Shown: positions 1 to 5,663 of the stretch, in pieces
Layout: each line of letters begins with the position of its first letter
How positions within the stretch are numbered: the first letter of the stretch is position 1
Assembly: GCA_013817135.1 (NCBI GenBank)
Contig: JACDDF010000076.1
Coordinates: forward strand, 1 to 8,031
DNA length: 8,031 bases
Reading direction: 5' to 3'
From: Nitrospirales bacterium
Lineage (GTDB): Bacteria > Nitrospirota > Nitrospiria > Nitrospirales > UBA8639
Made by a program: the position numbers and the translations under genes
Notes under the pieces: generated by a model
Told to the model about the DNA's origin: nothing
What the model saw: the letters and a program-made list of their open reading frames with translations, nothing else
The model's database searches: none

Positions 1-14
1 AATCCTATTCAGGG

Positions 15-54
15 ACTCGTGAACTGAAAAACACCTTTATCAGCAACCACGAGT
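15..54 (-). terminator. Stem-loop at the end of the 67-aa gene
   Basis: Seen: bases 15-21 (ACTCGTG) pair with 48-54 (CACGAGT). After a small asymmetric internal loop, 24-27 pair with 40-43. After one mismatch, 29-31 pair with 36-38 around a 4-base loop. The structure begins on the first base of the stop codon of the minus-strand gene. No U-tract follows it on the minus strand, so it is not a classic intrinsic terminator. It could stabilise the mRNA 3' end or help Rho-dependent termination. That role is inference. Confidence 0.3.
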
Positions 55-257
55 TACGGTTTACATAAGGGACATTTGAGTTGCATGGTGGCATCAGTAT
101 TTTCCAAATATTCCAGAGCCGTATCCTTATCTGGGTATTCCGTCCACCCGCCTTCCCAAAAGTCCGACCGATGCGGGCCTGAAGGCACCTCCGGACAACG
201 ATCCCGATGGATCATCGCTTCATCAAGTGATCGTTTCACATGGATCCAATACCCCAT
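54..257 (-). CDS. Small Cys/His protein, possible zinc binder (67 aa)
   Basis: I do not recognise a named family. The protein opens with an aromatic/basic segment (YWIHVKRS, residues 3-10), has IHRDRC at 16-21 and a GGW...YP segment at 36-42, and ends in CPLC at 62-65. His17, Cys21, Cys62 and Cys65 could form a single metal site. This layout resembles many short bacterial proteins of unknown function with an N-terminal IHxxxC and a C-terminal CxxC. The ATG at 255-257 is preceded by AAGGAG (268-273 on the plus strand), 10 bases upstream. That is a little long but acceptable. No signal peptide or membrane segment is visible, so it is probably cytoplasmic. It lies 118 bases downstream of the 59-aa gene on the same strand and may share its transcript. 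The antisense 90-codon frame over the same bases has no comparable support. Zinc binding is inference. Confidence 0.6.
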   Translation of the reverse strand: MGYWIHVKRSLDEAMIHRDRCPEVPSGPHRSDFWEGGWTEYPDKDTALEYLENTDATMQLKCPLCKP

Positions 258-375
258 AGTCGTGATGCTCCTTCACTGGGTGGTGCGCCGAGCCTGCCCC
301 ACAGGCACGATGAAAGATTTACGTGAGAACAACCTGTCAGGAATATAACGGAGAGGGAGCCTGACCTGCAGGAAT

Positions 376-555
376 TCAGTTATCCACAAATTGCCATTCA
401 TCTTTGTCTAAAAATACCTTTTGGCCGGCATCAAGCTTGGCTTGCTGCTCCTTATCAAAAAACTGCATATACCGCTCAATGCGATCTGCATCGTCAATGC
501 GTTCTTCCTTGACCATTCCAGTGGGCAATTTAAATTTCCTAATTAACACCGACAT
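376..555 (-). CDS. Small charged protein of unknown function (59 aa)
   Basis: This short gene is easily missed by length cut-offs. The translation starts MSVLIRKFKLPTGMVKEERI and ends DEWQFVDN, stopping at TGA (376-378). It is hydrophilic, rich in Asp, Glu, Lys and Gln, with one Trp near the end and no cysteine. The middle (about residues 17-47, with IERYMQFFDKEQQAKL) looks helical. No signal peptide or membrane segment is visible. The gene is supported by a GGAGG ribosome binding site (564-568) 8 bases before the ATG, and by TTGACG-18 bp-TATAAT on the same strand just upstream. It is divergent from the FmdB-like gene and co-directional with the 67-aa gene. I do not recognise a family and assign no function. 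The antisense frame over the same interval lacks these signals. Confidence 0.68.
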   Translation of the reverse strand: MSVLIRKFKLPTGMVKEERIDDADRIERYMQFFDKEQQAKLDAGQKVFLDKDEWQFVDN

Positions 556-563
556 GACTCATT

Positions 564-568
564 CCTCC
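564..568 (-). promoter_or_regulatory. Strong ribosome binding site of the 59-aa gene
   Basis: On the minus strand this reads GGAGG, 8 bases before the ATG at 553-555. It is the best Shine-Dalgarno match in the left part of the window and is a main reason to accept the short gene as real. Confidence 0.65.
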
Positions 569-597
569 AAATTTGACTGTAATAAGACCAACGAAAA

Positions 598-627
598 ATT
601 ATAGTGAAGTCATCAACTTGCCGTCAA
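598..627 (-). promoter_or_regulatory. Sigma70-like promoter for the 59-aa gene
   Basis: On the minus strand, a TTGACG -35 element (622-627) is followed by an 18-bp spacer and a perfect TATAAT -10 element (598-603). Only one of the twelve consensus bases differs. Transcription would start near 590, about 35 bases before the ATG. It faces away from the plus-strand promoter of the FmdB-like gene. Confidence 0.6.
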
Positions 628-665
628 TCTTTTCTGAATACTTCCACGGTCACTACGTTTATCCA

Positions 666-696
666 TTGGCCACGCCTATACAATCTTCGATATAAT
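666..696 (+). promoter_or_regulatory. Candidate promoter for the FmdB-like gene
   Basis: A perfect TATAAT lies at 691-696. TTGGCC at 666-671 matches the -35 consensus at four of six bases, but the spacer is 19 bp, longer than ideal. A start near 703 would give a leader of roughly 50 bases. The -10 element is convincing; the -35 element is weak. Confidence 0.42.
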
Positions 697-755
697 GGGA
701 TCCTGACAGAGATACTAATCATGTTCATCCTCGTACAATTTCAAAGGAGTCATTT

Positions 756-1049
756 ATGCCATTGTATGAATATGTCTGCGAAGGCTGCGATCATCGTTAT
801 GAGGCCATGCAAGCGCTGAGCGTGAAACCGGAAGAAACTCTTTGCCCAAAATGCAACACAACCAAAAGCCGACGAATCATGTCCTCTTTTGCGTCGAAAA
901 TTGTAGGAACACATAAAACAGGATTCGCAGAAGGCAAAGCCTATAATATGTTGAATGAACGAATGGATAAGTTTTCCAAACTCCCTCCTATTATGGGCCA
1001 ACGCGCGGAGCCGACCGAGGCCAATTTTCAACCCCCAGCAGGAGAATAG
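756..1049 (+). CDS. FmdB-family zinc-ribbon protein (97 aa)
   Basis: The N-terminus MPLYEYVCEGCDH, followed by CPKC, is the signature of the FmdB/CxxC_CxxC_SSSS putative regulatory protein family. Cys8, Cys11, Cys30 and Cys33 would bind one zinc ion. After the ribbon comes SRRIMSSFASKI (38-49), matching the conserved patch that follows the ribbon in this family. The remainder (50-97) is polar and probably flexible. AAAGGAG at 743-749 sits 6 bases before the ATG, so the start is secure. FmdB was named from a formamide/amide operon in Methylophilus. In most bacteria, members stand alone and their role is unknown, so regulation of transcription should not be assumed. The gene diverges from the 59-aa gene and precedes the PstS-like gene by about 190 bases. 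Family assignment is strong, function is not. Confidence 0.9.
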   Translation: MPLYEYVCEGCDHRYEAMQALSVKPEETLCPKCNTTKSRRIMSSFASKIVGTHKTGFAEGKAYNMLNERMDKFSKLPPIMGQRAEPTEANFQPPAGE

Positions 1050-1056
1050 GATGAAG

Positions 1057-1090
1057 CTTGGGCGGACATGTATAAGGGTGACCGCTCAAG
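1057..1090 (+). terminator. Stem-loop after the FmdB-like gene
   Basis: CTTGGGCGG (1057-1065) can pair with CCGCTCAAG (1082-1090) over nine positions, one of them a G-U wobble, around a 16-base loop. It lies 7 bases after the stop codon. The following sequence is AT-rich but has no run of T. It may be a weak or Rho-assisted terminator separating this gene from the PstS-like gene. Confidence 0.35.
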
Positions 1091-1118
1091 ATATTCTATC
1101 TTCCACATTCCCCGCCCC

Positions 1119-1148
1119 TTGACATTTATTTCTATAAACCGGAAAGAT
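1119..1148 (+). promoter_or_regulatory. Tentative promoter for the PstS-like gene
   Basis: A perfect TTGACA (1119-1124) lies in the gap between the FmdB-like and PstS-like genes. The best -10 match at the right distance is AAAGAT (1143-1148), which is poor (three of six). TATAAA at 1133-1138 is too close to serve. Either activation by another factor is needed or the match is chance. Confidence 0.25.
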
Positions 1149-1219
1149 GTGGCCGTTTTTTCATTCTTGGTGATACCTTAATCTGTTTTTTCGACCACTT
1201 ACGCGGCCGTTGCTTTTAC

Positions 1220-1225
1220 GAGGGA
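1220..1225 (+). promoter_or_regulatory. Ribosome binding site deciding the PstS-like start
   Basis: GAGGGA lies 11 bases before the ATG at 1237. This favours that ATG over the in-frame TTG at 1210, which lies upstream of the site and has no Shine-Dalgarno sequence of its own. Confidence 0.45.
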
Positions 1226-1236
1226 TCATAAAAATT

Positions 1237-2133
1237 ATGGCGGCCATCAGGCTCTGTAAATATAACGTGGTCAAGATTAGTTTTTTGATCGTGATCGGTT
1301 TTCTCTGTGGACTGGTATTTCCCTTAAGCCCGGTTCATTCAAAAGAATCCACGACCACGGAACCTCCGGTTACGGTTCCAGCAAGGATTTCCGGAACCAT
1401 TCTCATCGTTGGCAATGGACCTGAGCGATATCTTCTGGAAATTCTGGCTGCAGAATTTGAGTCCCGCCATCCCTCTGTTTCCGTGGATATTTTCTGGCAC
1501 CCCAATGCCAAACCAATCAGAACCATCGAACTCAACGAAGCAGATATTGGCATCACGGGCGAAGAGGTCCCTTCTCTCCGATCCACGGTCATTGCCAGAG
1601 ACGGCGTTGCCGTCTTAACCAATTTTTCAAACCCGGTAAAAGAAATGAGTATCCAGCAAGTTGCGGATGTCTTTTCTGGAAAAATTCGTTTTTGGTCTCA
1701 GATCTATGAGGAAGCTCCTCAAACCAAAATTGTGCTGATCAATCGAACCCCTAATGAAAATATTCGACAAGGTTTCGAAAAAACGTTACAGATTCCAGAT
1801 GGGATTCCGCGTTCCGCTTATAGAGCGGGAACCGAGGATGAAGCCATTAAAGCGGTGAGCGGGAATTTGGAGGCCATTACCTTTGTGTCCATGACCCCGG
1901 CTCTCCGGGCCAAGGAAGATGGGATCGCGATCAATCTTCTGTTCATCAATCGGGTGGAGCCGGAAGTGCAAACCATATTGGACAATCGTTATCCGCTCCA
2001 ACGACCGGTGACGCTCATCACTCATTCCCGTCCCTCTCAGGAGGTCCTGGCCTTTGAACAGTTTGCCCTTTCACTGGAAGGCCAAAACCTTATGCGAAAA
2101 GGAAAATATTATCCACTTCTTAAGGATCAATAA
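1237..2133 (+). CDS. Exported PstS-like substrate-binding protein (298 aa)
   Basis: A Sec signal peptide is visible: basic start (Arg5, Lys8, Lys13), hydrophobic stretch 14-30, probable cleavage after VHS around residue 35. The mature protein, about 260 aa, has the order of the PstS/PBP-like type 2 fold: GTILIVGNGPE opening strand (53-63), DIGITGEEV (103-111), VFSGKIRFW (145-153), which matches the family segment IFlGkIttW, and a C-terminal YPLQRPVTL...FALSLEGQ...YYPL segment. It would act in the periplasm. PstS loops that hold phosphate (GSG near the N-terminus, SGT in the middle) are replaced by GNGPE and RTPNENIRQGF, so phosphate binding is doubtful. No pstC, pstA or pstB gene lies nearby. 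An in-frame TTG at 1210 would add nine residues, but the ribosome binding site favours 1237. Fold assignment is good; ligand is unknown. Confidence 0.8.
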   Translation: MAAIRLCKYNVVKISFLIVIGFLCGLVFPLSPVHSKESTTTEPPVTVPARISGTILIVGNGPERYLLEILAAEFESRHPSVSVDIFWHPNAKPIRTIELNEADIGITGEEVPSLRSTVIARDGVAVLTNFSNPVKEMSIQQVADVFSGKIRFWSQIYEEAPQTKIVLINRTPNENIRQGFEKTLQIPDGIPRSAYRAGTEDEAIKAVSGNLEAITFVSMTPALRAKEDGIAINLLFINRVEPEVQTILDNRYPLQRPVTLITHSRPSQEVLAFEQFALSLEGQNLMRKGKYYPLLKDQ

Positions 2134-2167
2134 TTGGCGGGAATCCCTGATTCGTTTGCTCATCTTC

Positions 2168-2203
2168 TGATACTATCTCCACCTCGTAAAGACCAGAGTA
2201 TCA
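2168..2203 (+). repeat. Inverted repeat upstream of the biotin carboxylase gene
   Basis: TGATACT (2168-2174) and AGTATCA (2197-2203) form a perfect 7-bp inverted repeat with 22 bases between the arms. The left arm coincides with a candidate extended -10 element, TGATACTAT (2168-2176). No T-run follows the right arm, so it does not look like an intrinsic terminator of the PstS-like gene. It could be an operator or a leader hairpin, or chance. Confidence 0.3.
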
Positions 2204-2252
2204 TGGGCACGGTCATTCATTTCAAATACTGAGACACCAACACTAGCATCAA

Positions 2253-3671
2253 ATGTTAAAAAAAGTTTTAATAGCCAATCGGGGAGAAATAGCGATGCGC
2301 GTCATCCGGGCATGTCGAGAATTCGGCATTGCCACGGCGGCGATTTATTCAGAAAGTGACGCCACCGCCATTTACGTCAAAAAAGCTAATGAAGCGTATT
2401 TAGTCGGTCCAGGTCCTGTGCAAGGCTATCTTGATGCTCGACAAATTGTGGGATTGGCGAAGCGTATTCGAGCCGATGCCATTCATCCAGGGTATGGATT
2501 TTTAGCTGAAAACGCTGATTTTGCCAGACTGTGTGAAGAGGCCGGCATTCTCTTTATTGGCCCATCTCCGCACTCACTTGAACTACTCGGCGATAAGGTC
2601 CAGGCTCGAGCTCTGGCCATTAAAATTGGCGTGCCTGTTGTTCCCGGGACTGATGGCACTGTTGGCACGCTGGAAGAGGCCCTGACATTCTCCCATAAAG
2701 CGGGATACCCGGTTATGGTCAAAGCCAGCGCCGGGGGTGGAGGGCGAGGCCTTCGCGTCGTGCGCTCAGACGATGAATTACAAGAGGCAATGGAAGCTGG
2801 GGCTCGAGAAGCTCTGGCCGCCTTTGGCAATGGGGCTTTATTTCTTGAAAAATATGTCGAACGACCCCACCATATTGAATTTCAATTACTGGCAGATAAA
2901 AACGGCTATGTGATTCATTTGGGAGAACGGGATTGTTCTATCCAACGGCGCCATCAAAAATTGATAGAAATTGCCCCGTCACTTGTGTTAACCCCTCGTC
3001 TACGGGCAGAAATGGGAGAAGCCGCCATCGCCATGGCTCGCGCCGCCCAGTTCTATAATGCCGGCACCGTGGAATTTCTGTTAGATCCCGATGGACGATA
3101 CTACTTCATGGAAATGAACCCTCGCATTCAAGTGGAACATACCGTCACGGAACAGATTACCACCGTTGATATTGTGCAATCCCAACTATGGATTGCAGCA
3201 GGGCGTCCTCTGGTCTTCGGGCAGCATGAGGTCAATCTCCAGGGCTATGCCATTCAATGTCGAGTGAATGCTGAAGATCCCCAAAACGGATTTCGGCCCT
3301 CCTCGGGAAAAATCACGGCCTATTTATCCCCGGGTGGTGTTGGAGTTCGCATTGACGGCGCGGTATACAAGGATTATACCGTCCCTCCGTATTATGATGC
3401 CCTGCTAGCCAAGTTGACCGTTCATGGTCGAACCTGGGACGAAACTGTTCGCCGAACTCATCGCTCGCTTGAGGAATTTGTGCTGCGGGGTGTCAAAACC
3501 ACTATTCCATTTATGGCAAAGATCATGGAAGAACCGGATTTCCGGGCCGGGCGGTTTGATACATCCTATCTTGAACGCCATCCCGATCTCTTTGAATATG
3601 AAGAGGCGGAAGAACCGGAAGATCTGGTCATTGCCCTATCCGCCGCTATCGCCGCATTTGAAGGATTATAA
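2253..3671 (+). CDS. pycA: Biotin carboxylase subunit of pyruvate (or 2-oxoglutarate) carboxylase
   Basis: This cytoplasmic ATP-grasp subunit carboxylates the biotin carried by the next gene's product, using bicarbonate and ATP. Domains in order: N-terminal biotin carboxylase domain (about 1-112), ATP-grasp (about 114-320), C-terminal domain (about 333-440). By comparison with E. coli AccC, Lys115, Lys157, the glycine loop GGGGRG (161-166), His207, Glu274, Glu287, Asn289, Arg291, Gln293, Glu295 and Arg337 are all present. EMNPRIQVEHTVTE (287-300), RGVKTTIPF (412-420) and FDTSYLERHPDLF (435-447) resemble pyruvate carboxylase more than acetyl-CoA carboxylase. The 472 aa exceed AccC (about 449) by an acidic, then helical tail after 447. 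The start MLKKVLIANRGEIA is typical, although no clear Shine-Dalgarno sequence precedes it. The partner gene begins 49 bases downstream. Related CfiB of Hydrogenobacter, as I recall it, has the same length, so the acceptor could be 2-oxoglutarate. Confidence 0.88.
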   Translation: MLKKVLIANRGEIAMRVIRACREFGIATAAIYSESDATAIYVKKANEAYLVGPGPVQGYLDARQIVGLAKRIRADAIHPGYGFLAENADFARLCEEAGILFIGPSPHSLELLGDKVQARALAIKIGVPVVPGTDGTVGTLEEALTFSHKAGYPVMVKASAGGGGRGLRVVRSDDELQEAMEAGAREALAAFGNGALFLEKYVERPHHIEFQLLADKNGYVIHLGERDCSIQRRHQKLIEIAPSLVLTPRLRAEMGEAAIAMARAAQFYNAGTVEFLLDPDGRYYFMEMNPRIQVEHTVTEQITTVDIVQSQLWIAAGRPLVFGQHEVNLQGYAIQCRVNAEDPQNGFRPSSGKITAYLSPGGVGVRIDGAVYKDYTVPPYYDALLAKLTVHGRTWDETVRRTHRSLEEFVLRGVKTTIPFMAKIMEEPDFRAGRFDTSYLERHPDLFEYEEAEEPEDLVIALSAAIAAFEGL

Positions 3672-3708
3672 CAACCGTCATGAAACGTTGTGATCCGTTG
3701 CCCATGTG

Positions 3709-3713
3709 AAAGG
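3709..3713 (+). promoter_or_regulatory. Ribosome binding site deciding the pycB start
   Basis: AAAGG lies 7 bases before the ATG at 3721. This makes 3721 more likely than the in-frame GTG at 3706, which overlaps the approach to the site and would add only five residues. Confidence 0.5.
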
Positions 3714-3720
3714 TCTCCTT

Positions 3721-5661
3721 ATGTCACGAAAAACAGCACACTCTGATAAAAGCAGGAAACCCAGTCGTCCCGTCCCTACCCGGACGAAATTGGATGCCGC
3801 TCCCGCTCTGGATATCGAAGCGTCTCCGAAGCGCCAGGTTTTTTTAACCGACGTGGCTCTACGAGATGGACACCAGTCTCTTTTGGCGACCCGTATGCGC
3901 ACAGAAGATCTCTTATCCGTGGCCTCAGAATTAGACGAAGTGGGTTTTTGGTCATTAGAAGTGTGGGGCGGCGCAACTTTCGATTCGTGTCTCCGATTTC
4001 TGAAGGAGGACCCATGGGAGCGCCTTCGAGCCTTCCGTGAGGCCATGCCGAAAACCCGTCTTCAAATGCTCTTGCGTGGTCAAAACCTTGTGGGTTATCG
4101 ACACTATGCTGACGACGTCCTTGAAAAATTCATCGAATTATCGGCTCAAAACGGCATTGATGTCTTTAGGATCTTTGATGCCCTGAATGACATCAGGAAT
4201 ATCAAACCTGCCATGGAAGTGGTTAAAGCCTGTGGCAAACATATCGAAGCGACCATTTGCTATACCGTCAGTCCTGTCCACAGTCTGAATCATTTTGTGG
4301 AACAAGCCAAACAACTTGAGGATCTCGGCACAGACACCATTTGTATCAAGGATATGGCGGGACTTCTTCCTCCCTTTGAAGCCTATGAATTGATCTCTCG
4401 CTTGAAATCAACGGTTCGGGTCCCGATTCATCTCCACACACATTACACTTCGGGGATGGCTTCCATGTCGGCCCTCATGGCCATTATGGGCGGGTTGGAT
4501 ATTTTGGATACCGCCTTATCCCCACTGTCCGGCGGCACCTCCCACCCCCCGACCGAATCGTTTATTGCCGCTCTTCGCAACACCCCCTATGACACGAAGT
4601 TAAATCTCGAACAAATCGCCCCGGCTGCCGATAAATTACGCAAAGCCCGTAAACGCTATCGGCAGTTTGAAAGCGATTTCACCGGTGTGGATACAGACAT
4701 TCTCCTCTCCCAAGTGCCTGGTGGAATGCTATCGAATTTAGCGGCCCAACTGGCCGAGCAAAATGCGCTGGGAAAAATCAAAGAAGTGCTGGAAGAAATC
4801 CCACGCGTGCGAAAAGACATGGGGTATCCACCACTGGTCACCCCCACCAGCCAAATTGTCGGAACACAAGCGACCCTGAATGTGTTAACCGGCGAGCGCT
4901 ATAAAGTGATTACAAATGAAACCAAAAATTATTTCCAAGGGTTGTATGGGAAACCACCTGGCACCCTCAACTCCAAGATCAAGCAAAAAGCCTTGGAAGG
5001 CGATCAGCCCGTATCCGGTCGTCCCGCTGACAACCTTGATCCGGAGCTGGGAGATGCGAAGCAGGAACTCGTTGGACGGGAGATGGCTGAAGAGGACATT
5101 GTCTCATATGCGCTCCTCCCATCCGTCGCTTTGCAATTTTTTGATGAACGGGAGCGAGGGGAACTAAAACCAGAACCCCTTCACGACTCCACTGAGAGTG
5201 GGCCGGCGGTAGCTCACGATCTTCATTTAGCCCCGGTAGAATTTAACGTCACCGTTCACGGCGAAGCCTATCATATTCGCGTGTCGGGATCCGGCCAGAC
5301 GGTTGACGGGGTGAAACCCTATTATATTAAAGTGAATGATAAACTTGAAGAAGTGTATCTTGAACCGATTCAAGAAGTCCTAGCCGGTTCGCCTGACCCC
5401 CCGATATCCCAATCATCAAAGACCGAAAAACGTCCCAAACCATCACAACCCGGGGACGTGACCACACCCATGCCCGGCCGGGTGGTCAAGGTCCTGGTGA
5501 CCGAGGGTTCAAGTGTCAACGTCGGTGATTCCTTGCTGGTGGTGGAAGCCATGAAAATGGAGAATCGAGTCCAATCGCCTATTGCCGGGTCCGTCATCAC
5601 CATTTACGTGAAAGAAGGGGATGAAGTGAATCCGGATGAAACTCTGATTCATCTAGAATAA
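3721..5661 (+). CDS. pycB: Carboxyltransferase/biotin carrier subunit of pyruvate (or 2-oxoglutarate) carboxylase
   Basis: This subunit moves the carboxyl group from biotin to the 2-oxo acid. Domains in order: a basic, proline-rich leader (1-38) of unknown role; an HMGL-like carboxyltransferase barrel (about 39-310); the conserved PYC/OADA region (about 320-475); a biotin-domain approach (about 500-550); a Pro/Ser/Lys linker (555-580); and a biotinyl domain (about 580-646). Expected active-site residues are visible: ALRDGHQSLLATR (46-58) with metal ligand Asp49, Lys210 in IKDMAGLL (the carbamylated lysine of the family), and His239 and His241 in HTH. Biotin attaches at Lys612 in AMKM, 34 residues from the end. 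PGGMLSNL (333-340) has Ser338 where single-chain pyruvate carboxylases have threonine, as in oxaloacetate decarboxylase alpha and PycB proteins. Oxaloacetate decarboxylase is less likely, because a biotin carboxylase subunit is adjacent and no membrane subunits are seen. Confidence 0.88.
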   Translation: MSRKTAHSDKSRKPSRPVPTRTKLDAAPALDIEASPKRQVFLTDVALRDGHQSLLATRMRTEDLLSVASELDEVGFWSLEVWGGATFDSCLRFLKEDPWERLRAFREAMPKTRLQMLLRGQNLVGYRHYADDVLEKFIELSAQNGIDVFRIFDALNDIRNIKPAMEVVKACGKHIEATICYTVSPVHSLNHFVEQAKQLEDLGTDTICIKDMAGLLPPFEAYELISRLKSTVRVPIHLHTHYTSGMASMSALMAIMGGLDILDTALSPLSGGTSHPPTESFIAALRNTPYDTKLNLEQIAPAADKLRKARKRYRQFESDFTGVDTDILLSQVPGGMLSNLAAQLAEQNALGKIKEVLEEIPRVRKDMGYPPLVTPTSQIVGTQATLNVLTGERYKVITNETKNYFQGLYGKPPGTLNSKIKQKALEGDQPVSGRPADNLDPELGDAKQELVGREMAEEDIVSYALLPSVALQFFDERERGELKPEPLHDSTESGPAVAHDLHLAPVEFNVTVHGEAYHIRVSGSGQTVDGVKPYYIKVNDKLEEVYLEPIQEVLAGSPDPPISQSSKTEKRPKPSQPGDVTTPMPGRVVKVLVTEGSSVNVGDSLLVVEAMKMENRVQSPIAGSVITIYVKEGDEVNPDETLIHLE

Positions 5662-5663
5662 TA

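Noticed and set aside
292..306. Small hairpin GCCTG-CCCCA-CAGGC as terminator of the 59-aa gene
   Set aside because: A 5-bp stem with no T-run on either strand is too weak to call.
76..348. 90-codon plus-strand frame over the 67-aa gene
   Set aside because: No recognisable domain or good ribosome binding site. The minus-strand frame has a Cys/His pattern and a better start.
404..604. 66-codon plus-strand frame antisense to the 59-aa gene
   Set aside because: It runs through the promoter and ribosome binding site of the minus-strand gene and has a low-complexity serine-rich translation typical of a shadow frame.
750..1031. 93-codon minus-strand frame over the FmdB-like gene
   Set aside because: It is the antisense shadow of a clear zinc-ribbon gene.
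1150..1209. Two GTTTTTTC runs as direct repeats or terminators
   Set aside because: The shared core is only eight bases with no GC-rich stem before either run.
2253..3671. Acetyl-CoA carboxylase AccC
   Set aside because: The motifs around the ATP-grasp end and the C-terminus match pyruvate carboxylase better. The next gene is a 2-oxo acid carboxyltransferase with its own biotin domain, not AccB or AccA/D.
3721..5661. Sodium-pumping oxaloacetate decarboxylase alpha subunit
   Set aside because: The domain layout is shared, but no beta or gamma membrane subunit is nearby and a biotin carboxylase gene is directly upstream.
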